From assembly GCA_050084985.1 (NCBI GenBank), contig JBITNC010000001.1:75268001-75332000 (forward strand): a DNA stretch of 64,000 nt, read 5' to 3'. Under the pieces are notes generated by a model. It saw only the letters and a list, made by a program, of their open reading frames with translations, did not search any database and was not told the DNA's origin. The translations under genes and the position numbers were made by a program. Below are positions 46,475 through 57,879 of this stretch, piece by piece. Within the stretch, counting starts at the first letter, position 1, and every line of letters begins with the position of its first letter. This stretch comes from Nageia nagi (taxonomy: Eukaryota > Pinophyta).

Positions 46475-49400
46475 ATGGTTGAAACCTTCGTTCCCAAGCA
46501 CATACTCGATGGTTCCAACTTCAGAATATGGGAACCACATATGAAAGCTGAGTTACAAGCAAGGAAGCTGTGGCAGATAGTTAGTGAAGATGTGGTTGCT
46601 CCTACCGATGAGAAGGCTCTTGAAGTATACAACTCAAAGAATGAGTTAGCAACTTCCATGATTTACCATGCAGTTTCAGATGATGTCCTTCTCATGATTT
46701 CTTCATCAACTTCAGCAAAGGAAGCTTGGGATAGGTTAAAGAAAATTTACCTTGGGTCCAAATTTTCAAGGAGGTTTACCATTCTACAAAAGTTGTTACA
46801 GTATCGACAAAGTGAAGATGAAAGTGTCTCCATCTACTTAAACAAAATCATTGACCTCAGGACACAACTAGTTGGTTGTGGGTGCAACTGGATCAATGAT
46901 GAGTTCATGGTCTTCATCATTCTTCAAAGCCTTACTACAAAGTTCAGCAACTTTGTCACGGTTATGGAAACAAGGCTCGATGATGAAGAAGATGTCATCT
47001 CACTTGATAACCTTTCTAGACTTCTTCTAAAGCATGAGGAAACTTTGAACAAGAAAATGTTGAACCTTTCTCCAAAGGACCATAGCATTGCTCTAGGAGC
47101 AACCAAAACTCCTTTCAAGAAAAAGTTCAAACATTACAAATTCAAAGACAACAAGTCCTCATCTACCTTCAGGAAGTATGACAAAAAGGGCAACAACAAC
47201 AACAATCATGGCAACTACAGGCACAGGAATGATAAAGCAGGATCAAGCAATCCAACACCTCAGGAAAAGTTTGATGGGAATTGTAACTTCTGTGGCATCT
47301 TTGGGCACAAAGAGTATGATTATCACAAAAAGAAATTTGCTCAAAAAGGAAAGGGAAATGCAAATGTGAGAAATTTCAATAATAAAAAGAAGAACAAGCA
47401 TGCTGCTTCTGTTGCCTACTATTCAATGACTCAAACTATTTCAAATGATTGGATTGTTGATTCAGGATGCACTAATCACATGTGTTATGAAAAGGATAAG
47501 TTTGAAAACTTTCATAAGTACAAAAAGGATGCAATTGTGATAGGTGATAATACAGTCCTTGATGTTCACGGAATAGGAAGTGTGAAGATTCATGGAAAGA
47601 CTCTTGATAATGTCTTTTATGTACCTAAACTAAGGATGAATCTCATCTCCGTGATTCAAATTACAAGAAAAGGATGCTCATTTGAGTTTACCTCACACTC
47701 TTGGTGTGTTAAGAAAGGACTTGCCACCTTGATGAAAGGATCAGTAAAGGATGACCTTTATATTGTGGATCAAGTACCTTCAAAGATTTGTCTTGCTGCA
47801 AATGTTTGTTCACAAGGTAATCTTTGGCATCAACGATTAGGGCACCTTAACCACAAGAGTATTCAAGATATGAAAACTCAAGCACTTGTGGAAGGTTTAC
47901 CTAATATTTCACCTACAATTGGTCTTTGTGAAAGGTGCATTCTAGGAAAGATGCATAGGCAAAAGTTTGAAAAAGATAAGGCAACTCGGGCTACTCATCC
48001 TCTTCAGCTTGTGCATTCAGATTTGATAGGTCCTTTTCAGACTAAGTCACTAGGTGGAGCTTCTTATGTTCTGACCTTCATTGATGACTTCAGTAGGATG
48101 ACATTTGGTTATCTACTTGAGCACAAGGATCAAACTTTTGACAGGTTTCAAGACTTCAAGGCACTTGTTGAAAATCAAACTGATTTTAAGATCAAAATGC
48201 TGAGATCTGACAATGGGGGTGAATATAATAGCAATGAGTTTAACGACTATTGTGTTAAACACGGGATTAAGCGATAATTCATAATCGCTTACACCCCTCA
48301 GCAAAATGGAGTTGCTGAAAGGAAGAATCGCACCATTATGGAAATGGCAAGATGCATGTTGGGTAACCTTCCTAGTTTCTTATGGGGAGAAGCTGTTCAC
48401 ACTGCTATTCACACCCTAAATAGGTGTCCTACTAAGGCAGTTGAAGGTAAAACTCCATATGAAGCATGGACAGGAAAGAAACCTAACCTCTCACACTTCA
48501 GGGTCTTCGGTTGTGATGCATTTGCCTTCATTACCTCAGAGAAAAGAAAGAAGCTAGATAAACGATCAGAAAAATGCATCTTTGTGGGGTATGATAATCA
48601 GCATAGAGGTTACAGGCTCTACTCTTCATCCCATAAAATAGTCTTTATTTCTAGGGATGTTAAGTTCAATGAAATTTCTGAGGATATGACCTCTCATGCT
48701 GAAGTGTCTGATACAGATGATTCTTTGCCTGCACCTAACTGGTTGGATGAGCATGTAGAGAAGTCACCACAAGAGCAAAATTCTCCAGCACAGAGAATTA
48801 CAAGAAGTATGACCTTGAATAAATCCTTATTTTCCAAAATTGATAATATGCATGAGCCATCAACCTTCAAAGAAGCTTCCAAGCAAGAGTGTTGGATGGA
48901 AGCTATGAAAGTTGAGTATGAGGCTCTCATGAAAAATGAAACTTGGGATTTGGTTCCTTATCCCAATGCGAAAAATGTGATTGGCAATAAATGGATATAC
49001 AAGGTCAAGTACAATTCTGATGGAAAAATTGAAAAATACAAGGCAAGATTAGTGGCCAAAGGATTCGCTCAGAAATATGGTATTGATTATGAGGAAACCT
49101 TTGCTCCTGTGGCCAAGATGCCTACTGTCAGAATAATTCTTGCTCTTTCTGCAGCTCAAGGATGGAAAGCTTTTCAACTTGATGTCAAAAGTGCATTTCT
49201 CAATGGTGACTTGGATGTTGAAATCTACATGAATCAACCAGAAGGATTTATTCCAGAAGGAAAAGAGTCTCTTGTGTGTAAGCTAAAGAAGTCTTTGTAT
49301 GGACTTAAGCAAGCACCTAGAGCATGGTACAAGAAAATTTCAGGATTCTTTACAGATATTGGTTTTTCCAAGTGCTTCTCAGATTCAGATCTATATGTAC

Positions 49401-50401
49401 TCAATCAAGGACAAGACGTGGTCATAATTCTCCTTTATGTGGATGATCTTCTCATAATAGGCAATAATATTGAAATCATCCAAGAGTGCATCTCCAAACT
49501 CAAGGCAACATTTGACATGACTGATCTAGGTCTATTGCATTACTATCTTGGGATGTAAGTATACCAACACAAAGATTGTACTTATCTTAGTCAATCTAAG
49601 TATATATCAGACATCTTGCAAAAGTTTGGAATGGAGGAGTGTAAATATGCTGCAATACCTGTTTCTCCTGGAATCGTTGTATCACTGAGCTCAGATTCTC
49701 AGTTGGCTAATGCTACAGCTTATAGACAATTGATTGGTAGTCTTTTGTATCTGACTATCTCTTGTCCTGATATTGCCTTTGCAGTGAATCTGATGGCACG
49801 ATTCATGCAAAAACCATATGTTGAACACCTCAATGCTGTTAAGCAAATCTTGAGGTATGTCGTAGGGACAAAGGATCTTGCTCTTAAGTATTCCAAAGTG
49901 CCCTCGATTGTTCTCTCAGGGTTCTCAGATTCTGATTATGGGGGAGATAGAGATGACAGAAAATCAACCTCTGCATATGTGTTTAGCATTGGTTTAGGTG
50001 CTATCTCTTGGGCTTCCAAGAAGCAACCTACTGTGACTCTTTCTACCACTGAAGCTGAATATCAAGCCATGTCTGTTGCCGCCCAAGAAGCTATTTGGCT
50101 AAGACATCTTCTGAACGAAATTGGGTATAAGCAAAATGGCCCATCTCTTATTTCGTCCGACAATCAATCGGCTATCTCCTTGGCTAAGAATCCTGTGTTC
50201 CATCAGCGAACCAAACATGTCAAAATCCAAGCCCATTTTATCAGAGAGAAGGTTCTAGATGACATCATACACTTGCAGTATTGTCCATCTACTAAAAACT
50301 CCGCTAATTTGTTCACCAAGTCCCTTCCTGAAGCTCAATTCTGCAAGCTTAGGGATTCTCTTGGGTTGGTGAAGTTGCCCTCAAGGGGGAGTGAAGTTTA
50401 A
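46475..50401 (+). pseudogene. copia A gag-pol polyprotein with two in-frame stops
   Basis: A 1309-codon frame from MVETFVPKH. Gag UBN2 domain; zinc knuckle CNFCGIFGHKEYDY (47282-47323) whose fourth ligand is Tyr; protease WIVDSGCTNHMC; pre-integrase LWHQRLGHLNHKS; integrase core with VHSDLIGPF, LRSDNGGEY and GVAERKNRTIMEMARCML; RT with NKWIYKVKY, FQLDVKSAFLNGDLD and the YVDD box; RNase H with STTEAEYQAM and LFTKSLPEAQF, ending SRGSEV. Nonsense codons TAA at 48275-48277 (integrase, before YTPQQNG) and 49556-49558 (late RT, after YYLGM) interrupt an otherwise shift-free frame. Both could come from single C-to-T changes in Gln codons. Upstream ATG at 46391 is also in frame, but the MVETFV start fits the family. 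Confidence 0.95.
50383..50391 (+). promoter_or_regulatory. internal polypurine tract at the end of pol
   Basis: aagggggag overlapping the last codons and identical (with the following tg) to the functional PPT next to the 3' LTR at 51219. Conserved in B and C at the same place. Confidence 0.7.
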
Positions 50402-50439
50402 ACTTTTGTTAGTGATGACAACTTCACCTCTAAGAGGCC

Positions 50440-50740
50440 TTTTTGATTGTACATTCTAGACCTCCACGGTAAGTTTGCTCTGCGTGACAAACTTGTTGTA
50501 CAATTGTTGTTATAGAGTGTTGATTATTTTATACCTTAGTGGTAAGTTTGCTCTACATGACAAACTTGTTGTACATTTTATACCTCCGTGGTGAGTTTGC
50601 TCTGCGTGAGAAACTTATTGTACAAATTTTGAGCATATAATTAATATACCTCTGTGGTAAGTTCGCTCTGCGTGAGGAACTTGTTGTACATTCTATACCT
50701 TCGTGGTGAGTTTGCTCTGCGTGAGAAACTCGTTGTACAA
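50440..50740 (+). repeat. array of five hairpin units in the copia A 3' extension
   Basis: Units of ~45-60 bp each contain an inverted repeat around the conserved loop gctctgcgtga, usually flanked by TGTACA. Stem arms: 50471-50477/50488-50494 (AAGTTTG/CAAACTT), 50544-50550/50561-50567 (same), 50593-50598/50611-50616 (GAGTTT/AAACTT, one G-U), 50659-50664/50677-50682 (AAGTTC/GAACTT), 50708-50713/50726-50731 (GAGTTT/AAACTC). Arms change together while pairing is kept. Confidence 0.85.
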
Positions 50741-51218
50741 TTTTTATGCTCTATTTAAAATCAACACATGTCTATATACAACAGGTGACTATGAGTGATG
50801 GCTTGGCATCTCCGTGATGGCTTATAGTGCACCATTGATCAGTTATTTATAAGATGGCATTATTTGATTCTCTTATTTGAATATATGATGCATCTAACTG
50901 ATTTTGTTCATGAGTTGCTTGTAGCATGCAGGATCTTCTTTAGAAATGCAGGTTACTCACCTTGTGAAAGCAAGCTCATGGAGACTCACATGTCAGCTTA
51001 AAGTTGATCGACTACTATGTACAGTGAAACCAGTTGTGGTTAATGATTGTATTGTAAACCATTTTTTGTCAAATGGTAATGTAGTGAGTCTCATACTAGT
51101 TCTCAAAAAGATTCTTAAATATGTAAAAGTTCTCATCTCCACTTGTATCTCTATGGAGGAGAACTCTCTCTTACTCTCTCTCTCTTCTCTCTTCTACGCT
51201 CTATCCCAATATTGCATT

Positions 51219-51227
51219 AAGGGGGAG
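51219..51227 (+). promoter_or_regulatory. polypurine tract of copia A
   Basis: aagggggag immediately before the 3' LTR, the expected plus-strand primer site. Confidence 0.9.
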
Positions 51228-51737
51228 TGTTTAGAATTTGTAATGAAATATTGTGAATATCTAAACTCCTTGTAAATTCAATTAATCACTTAAGGGTATG
51301 TAGATACCTTAAGAGATTAATAGAATTCTTTAATATGTAGACTTTGACTTTATCAAAGTGGTTAGTTGGTAGGTTGAAGTTTGGTGATACATTTAATGTA
51401 ACCCTAACCTTACCCTTGGGTTAAAGGAAGGTTAGGGAGGTGCTCTAAAGCTATAAATAGAGGGCCTCTCCTCTTGTATCACATCTAAGTCTAGGAGTAA
51501 GATTACTTTACTTGGTTGTGTAGGAGAGAGAGCTAGAGAATAGTTGTAAGAGAGACATATCAAGAGAATAAGAGAACTAGTTGTGGATGTACTCCCAAGG
51601 AGGGAGGAACCACATTATATTGGTGTCATATTATGTGAATGATGTTCTTAGAATTATAGATGTGTTATCTTGTGTACACTTGAGTTTCCTAGTCTAAGGT
51701 CCTAGAGGATTTGTTTAGATCTAGTTCAAATCCTTCA
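51228..51737 (+). repeat. 3' LTR of copia A
   Basis: 510 bp. Differs from the 5' LTR by one inserted T near the start and about two C/T changes. Confidence 0.96.
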
Positions 51738-53560
51738 CATACTTATCATATTGAACTCATTATTGTTATATTCTACCCTATTATTTGATCTCAACATCTT
51801 GATTTTAAGGTTAGTTTGATTCTCAACAAAGGCCTTAAAATCTTTAAAACTCTCAAAGCTTTGATTCTTGTGCTCAAGTAGATACCCAAAGGTCATCCTA
51901 CTAAATTCATCAATGAAGGTAAAGATGTAAAATGCTCCTCCAAGTGACTTAATCTGAAATAGACCCATCAAATCTAAATGCACAAGTTGAAGAGGTTGAT
52001 ATGCTCTTAATGCCTTATCTTTTTTAAACTTTTGTCTATGCATCTTGCCAAGAATGCACTTCTCGCATAGACCAATCGAAGAAGAAATTGAATGCAAACC
52101 TTCCACAACTTCTTGTTCTTTTATGATTTGAATACTCTTATGGTTAACGTGCCCTAAACTTTGGTGTCAAAGATTGCCTCTAAAACACACACTTGTAGTA
52201 AGACACATTTGTGATGGAACTTGATTCATAATGTAGAGATCATCTTTCATTGATCCTTTAACCAATGTGACAAGTCCTTTCTTAATGCACTATAATTGAG
52301 AGTTGAACTTAAAAGAGTACCCTTTTCTAGCAACTTGGATCATGGAGAGAAGGTTCATCCATAACTTAGGAACATAGAGAATATTGTCACGAATTTTTTC
52401 GTGAATCAACACACTCCCAATTCCTTGGGCTTTAAGGGTAGAGTTATCACCTATCACAACTGCATCTTTTCTATACTTGTGAATGTGTTCAAACTTATCC
52501 TTTTCAAAGCATAGGTGATTAGTGCAACTAGAAAAAATAATCCAATCATATGAAAAAGTGTAAGACATGGAGTAGAGCATCGTAACAAACTAGCTTGAAT
52601 ATTCTTCTTTCCTTTAAATTTCTTTACATTTCCATTGTTTTTATTCTTTTCTCTCTTTTCTTTTTGTAGCAATTAAATTCTTTATGACCTTGGATGCCAT
52701 AATAGTTACAATTACCATAAAACTTTTTCTTAAGATATGGATTGTTTGCTTTGCCTTTTCCATCTCTTTGTTTGAAGTGGTTGTTGGCATTATTTTTGTT
52801 GCTGCTATTGTTGTTCCTATTTTTATCTTTGTTCCTACTATTGTAGCCATTGCCTCTTTTCTCAAACCTTTTAGAGGAAGGGGGATAAGATTTTTTTTTA
52901 TGATTGAACTTCTTCTTAAAAGGAGTTTTGGTTGCTCCAAGAGCAATGTTATTATCCTTAGAAGAAGAAATCAACACCTTTTTGTTAAGGGTTTCTTCAT
53001 GCTTCAAAAGGAGCCTAAAAAGGTTCTCAAGGGAGAAGACTTCTTCTTCATTATTAAACCTTATTTCTATAACCATAAAAAAGTTTTCAAACTTTGAAGA
53101 AAGGCTTTAAAGAATGATAAAGATCATGAACTCATCATTGATCCAGTTGCATCCACAAGCAATAAGTTGGGTCATTAGATTAATGATTTTGTTCAAGTAG
53201 ATGGCAACATTTTCATCTTCCCCTTGATAAAATTGAAGTAACTTTTGAAGAATAGTAAACCTTCTCAAAAATTTTAGATCAAAGTATATTTACTTAAGCT
53301 TATCCCAAGCTTCCTTTGCTAAGATTGAAGAGGAAATCATCAAGTGCACATCATCTAAAACTGCACAAAAGATCATGAAGGTTGCCAATTCACTCTTTAT
53401 GTTGTAAGACTCTAGTGCCTTCTCATCTATAAGAGGTACAAGGTTCTCATTCACTATTTTACAAAACTTCCTTACTTGCAATTTAACTCTCATTTGAGGT
53501 TTCCAAATACCAAACTTGGAACCATCAAGAATGTGTTTGGGTAAAAAAAAATTCTTTCAT
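51738..53560 (-). pseudogene. copia B gag, protease and integrase N-terminal part
   Basis: Gag from the ATG at 53560, soon shifted. 53290-53493 has LQVRKFCKIVNEN and ISSSILAKEAWDKL. 52624-53076 holds the gag end and zinc knuckle CNYYGIQGHKEFNC, where the second Cys is Tyr. 52290-52580 is protease (DWIIFSSCTNHLCF, active-site Asp lost) and following strand IGDNSTLKAQGIGSV. 51738-52106 is integrase (LCEKCILGKMHRQKF, LVHLDLMGLF, LRSNNRVEYNNNEF), with catalytic-region changes. It is cut by A at 51742. Confidence 0.9.
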
Positions 53561-56533
53561 TTGCTACACAAGGATGTGAAAAAAGTAATAAGCATGTGGT
53601 TCAATAAACAACATTATATGTTAAGTTTTATCCAAGTAAATAATACATGTTAATTTTAACATAAAAGACATGCTTGATTTTATTCACAAGTGAAAATATT
53701 TTACAACTCAAATATACATCCTATGTACCCAAATACATTTCTTATCTCAAGAACCATAGATGTAGAGTGACATTATTGAGGCTTGTTTTCTTATCTAAAA
53801 ATTAAGTCTTCATTTGGATAGCCACACAAGAAGAGCCCAAGTACTACCAATCCTCAACCAATTTGCCTTGATCAGTATTCTACTTTTTCATAAGGAGAAG
53901 GACCTCCTATTTTCTAAGGTTATGATGTTTATTGGATCGACCAAATTATTAATCTTGGCTAGGTTTCAAATTATCCTCCTAAGTTATCAGGATAATCTCT
54001 GAATGGACATACAAACATATGGTATCACTACACACATGCTTGTCCACCTATTGGAGTTATGTCCAGACCAATAGAGGACTTAAGGGCAATTGATAAGTAT
54101 AGAATTTTCACCATTTGGATCGTCGAACTTAAAGCTCTAGTTTGCCTATCCTCACCTCATGGCTCCCCAAACAAGTCATGTTGCGAAATGTACATGCGAA
54201 TGTGTTTATTTTAGGGGGTTTCTCATTTCAATATTTGTGTTTTTATTTGCATAAGCAAATAAATAAAAAATGTGAAACATGAAGTAAAAAGAGCATAAGT
54301 AAAAAAAATCATCCATTCAAGATTTGAAACCTAAATGTCCAATGGGTTTTGTTTACCAACCCCTAAAGGACATCTTTTCATCATTCCTAATTTTGCACAA
54401 GTTCATTTTGCATAAAGATATAAATTACATCATAACTTAAGATTTTAAGTAATACACATGCATTATTTGATTTAAAAATTTAAGTCTTAAGTATATAACT
54501 TAAAAAATTAAGTACTAATCTTAAGCATGCATCATTTAAGCATAATCACACATAAGTATGCATTATCTTATTACTTTGCATAAGTAATTTGTTAATTCTA
54601 ATATGTAATCATTTCTAAAAATAATTAAGTAAAATATCCATAAAGTTTCCCCCATTTTACTTAAATTAGATCTTAAGGAATATGCTTTCATTAATAAATA
54701 CTTAGGTAAAATTACTTTAGTAAAAAAAAATCACCTAAGTAATATTGGAGGTACTTAGAAATTTGCACAAACTTTTCTAAAATTTACAATCAAAGTCAAA
54801 AATTTTATCATAGAGATAATAAAAAAAAAAATCAACCTCAAAAAAGAGCATTTCCTTAGCTTTAACACTAAATAAAATTAAATGCTAAGGAAAGATTTGT
54901 CAACTTTTTAGCACTAAATAAAATTTTGTTGTCCAATGCAAAATTTTAATTCTAGACATAAATATAATTCTCTACTTAGGAATTATCTTGTAATGTTAAA
55001 TGTAAAAGGATATTTTTCACTTTGATAGTAAGTAAATATATTATAACAAGAAATGAAAGTGTTAAATATTCCCTCCTATTTTTAACATTTTTAAACAAAG
55101 ATAGCTTAAAAATTTATCCCTTTAAACATATTCAAAAAAATTAATGGAATTTAACAAAAATTGCTAAACTTAGTAGTTCTAAACTTATCTTGTTGCTAAA
55201 CTTAGAAGTTGTTAAAACAATGTGCCTCCTAATTAAAAAAAAAAAAGGTACACCCCATAACAACAAGATGCAAAGTAGTAAATGCAAATTTGGAACCCTA
55301 TACTTCTAGTGAATGGAAACTTAATGCTTATTTTGAATTCTTACTCCACACAAGTAGAGGACATCATTATGGGAAAAAAAACTTGCTTGTTAAGTAAAAA
55401 AATAGCATTAAAGGAATGGTCTAGCAGTGAGGTAAAAAGGGAGAAGGCCAATTGTCCAAGTGAGATGTGAAAGCAACTAAATTTTAGCATGCAATGATGG
55501 TTGCAATAGTCTAGGCCAAAGGAAAGGGGTGATATGATTACAAATCCCACATAAAATATGTTGATCAAGGAGCGAGAAAGCATTGTAGATATAGTAGAGA
55601 GATTGCGCAAATGGAGGAGAGGCTGTGTAGATAGAGGAGAGGTTGCATGGATGCAAATGGAGGAGAGGCTACGTGGATGGAGGAGATACATCATTGAAGG
55701 CATTTTCAAACAACATTACCACTTACCCATCAAAAATATGTGAATAGAACATCTCTCATAACTCTTTCAACAAAAGACTACATGCGAAGCTAGAGTTGTG
55801 TGCTATATAGGAGTGGGTGACATTTGGATGGGATAAGATCTCCTTGAAACTGTGAACGATTAGGTAGTAAAACACAATTCGTAGGACTAGATTGGGTGGA
55901 TCTACATAGGATGGGGAGCATATGAATTAAAAAATACACCATTCTCACCACTCTTTAGTGTCTACTCAAGATTTCAAGCTCAAATAAAAAGAGAAAAAAA
56001 TGCAAGGTTTATCCCCAAAGGCTTCGAATCAACTATGAAAAAAAATATTCCTAGGTTTTAACATTTGATAAAATATTTCCTTCAAAATCTTAATGTACAC
56101 AAAAAAAATTATATTTAAAAAAAATAGGTAACCTATTTCACGTTTTTTCCCTTTTTGTAATTTAAATAGATAAAAAAAGGAACTAAAAAGAATTTTTGTA
56201 ATATTACTTTTGTGATATTACACAAACTTTGTATACTAACCCTTTTTATTGATAAATTGTAGCAATTGTTTAAAAAAAATTGCAAATAACATAGAAGGTT
56301 AGTATAAAAAAAAGTGTCATTTTAGCAAAAAAATAAAAAAGTACTAACACATAGCAAATAATATGTTAGTAGCATAATGTAATAATAAAAAAATCAAGGA
56401 GGAAGAAATTTATACCTTCTCTTGTGTTTACATCAAACAAGAAAAACAAACCTCAAAACATATGAAGAAGGATGAAAGATGAAGAACCTTCAAGATGTTG
56501 AAGAAGAGATTCCACAGTTACTCTGATACCAAA
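53561..56533 (-). other. leader of copia B
   Basis: ~3 kb non-coding. 53760-54190 is the segment conserved with A's leader (45940-46390 on plus). 54200-55440 is AT-rich. 55560-55700 is a purine-rich stretch with 'ggaggagaggctgtgtagatg'-like ~25-bp repeats, at the position matching A's G/C-rich island. 56100-56400 is A/T-rich and similar to the part following the LTR in A and D. Confidence 0.7.
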
Positions 56534-57019
56534 TGAGAGAGTTGAACTATAAACTAAACAACTCTATACTCTCAAGATCACATGAAATCTAACAATCTAC
56601 ATCTAACAAACTCACAAAGATAACATAAGATGTAAGTGGTTCCTCCAACTAGGAGTACATCCATTAACTAGATCTCACTTCATTCATAATATGAACTCTT
56701 ACAAACTTTCTAACCTCAACTCCTAAACACTATCCACTAGCATAATTTTACTCCACAAATTGATGTGTGATCACAAAGAAGGAGCCTTCTATTCATAGGC
56801 CAAAATCCCTCTTTGGATCACCCTTTTATCCAATGTACAAAAGCATGACAAGCACATCCTTTTACCCAAGGGGCATGCTCATGACATGGAGTGTAGGACA
56901 AGTTACATTATCATATTCACTTAAATACTTAAGGTATAAAATGATACCCTTAAGTATTAGTGAACTTACATAGAAGATTATTATAAAACCTTTACAATAA
57001 TGCATTATATATTCCAACA
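56534..57019 (-). repeat. 5' LTR of copia B
   Basis: 486 bp, TGTTGGAAT ... TCTCTCA read on minus. PBS adjoins at 56521-56533. TATA-like sequence reads gcctatgaatagaagg on minus (about 56784-56799), weaker than that in A. Confidence 0.92.
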
Positions 57020-57055
57020 CATTGAATGGTTGGAAATCCCCTTTTATGGCAAAAA

Positions 57056-57840
57056 AAGGAAGAATAGAAAAGCACACAAATTGTTTGGAAAGGTGCATGA
57101 TGCAAAAATAGTTTCATAGACTGAAATGATCACATGATATACATAAGATGGGTTTTCTAAAAGGTTCCTATAGACTTTTAGGTAGATGCAATCGTTAGTT
57201 GTAAAACTAGACTCAATAACTCTTTCCAACATCCTTCCAGCGTTCACCACAGTGGCAGCTATAGAAGAACGTAGTGAATCCATTAAGGGGTAGTTGAAAA
57301 TAGTTTCTCCTCAAATATTATCATAATGAGCATCTTGATGGATAGGTATGCAAAATGTGGAAGCATAGGGAGAGTTGTGAATTCTTTAATAGGATGTGCA
57401 ATTAGAAAAAGTTTCTTAGACTATAATGGTTGCAAGGTAGGCACAAAATAGATACGATGAAAGGGTTTATAATTTTTTTAACAAAACACCCCCTTAGAAT
57501 GTAGTCTCTTGTATCGTAATGAGAGTTAGAAATGTTCTAAAAAGGTTTTAGAGACTTTTAAGATGATGCAATTATTAGGAGTAAAGCTAGACTCCATAAC
57601 TTAAACCAACATCCTTCACTATGTGCTACCATGTGCACTCCAAAAGAAGGTACAAACATGCATCAAAGAGTAGTTAAACATGAAATTATAGAGAAGGCAA
57701 GCAAATTATTTGATAATATGCATGATGCAAACATAATTTCATGGATTGCAGATATGATGAAGCACCTGGGAACCAACCCTAACAATAAACCAAAAAATAC
57801 AAAACTAAAAACTATAATTGACCCTAGATTTTGATTTTCA
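57056..57840 (+). pseudogene. pentatricopeptide-repeat (PPR) gene fragments inside element G
   Basis: Two related pieces. 57060-57420: KAHKLFGKVHDAKIVS (PPR helix pair start), then MQSLVVKLDSITLSNILPAFTTVAAIEE and DRYAKCGSI. 57530-57838: MQLLGVKLDSIT, then VVKHEIIEKASKLFDNMHDANIISWIADM. LFD.M..(R/A)N(I/V)(I/V)SW and YAKCGS are signatures of plant PLS-type organellar RNA-editing/processing PPR proteins. Stops are frequent. The two pieces overlap in content, so the fragment was duplicated or captured twice. Confidence 0.75.
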
Positions 57841-57879
57841 ATTTCTAATTTTTTTCAAAAAAATTTAAACACTGATGCT

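Larger units (their letters stand above)
50402..51227 (+). other. 3' extension of copia A
   Basis: 826 bp of non-coding sequence between the pol stop and the LTR, also present in B and C and partly in D. First half: five hairpin units. Second half (50870-51227): a unique conserved block with CT-rich run before the PPT. Open frame 50946-51275 has no recognisable domain. Confidence 0.75.
43031..51742 (+). mobile_element. Element A: nearly intact Ty1/copia retrotransposon
   Basis: 8702 bp (43036-51737), 5-bp TSD catac on both sides (43031-43035, 51738-51742). The LTRs (509 and 510 bp) differ at only about three positions by eye, which makes it the youngest insertion here. Structure: LTR, PBS, ~2.9-kb leader with a G/C-rich island, gag-pol in one frame (46475-50401) broken by two TAA codons, a ~830-bp 3' extension with a hairpin array, PPT, LTR. 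It lies inside B's integrase, opposite strand. Confidence 0.96.
39706..57024 (-). mobile_element. Element B: Ty1/copia retrotransposon split by copia A
   Basis: LTRs at 39711-40210 (3') and 56534-57019 (5') in minus orientation are flanked by the perfect 5-bp TSD cattg (39706-39710 and 57020-57024). The PBS (reverse complement of ctctgataccaaa, 56521-56533) and the PPT (reverse complement of ctcccctttaatgc after 40210) are in place. Order on minus: 5' LTR, ~3-kb leader, gag, protease, integrase (interrupted by A with TSD catac), RT, RNase H, 3' tail, 3' LTR. About 8.6 kb without A. Coding region decayed. Confidence 0.93.

Noticed and set aside
52684-53110. Plus-strand hydrophobic ORFs
   Set aside because: Antisense of copia B gag on the minus strand.
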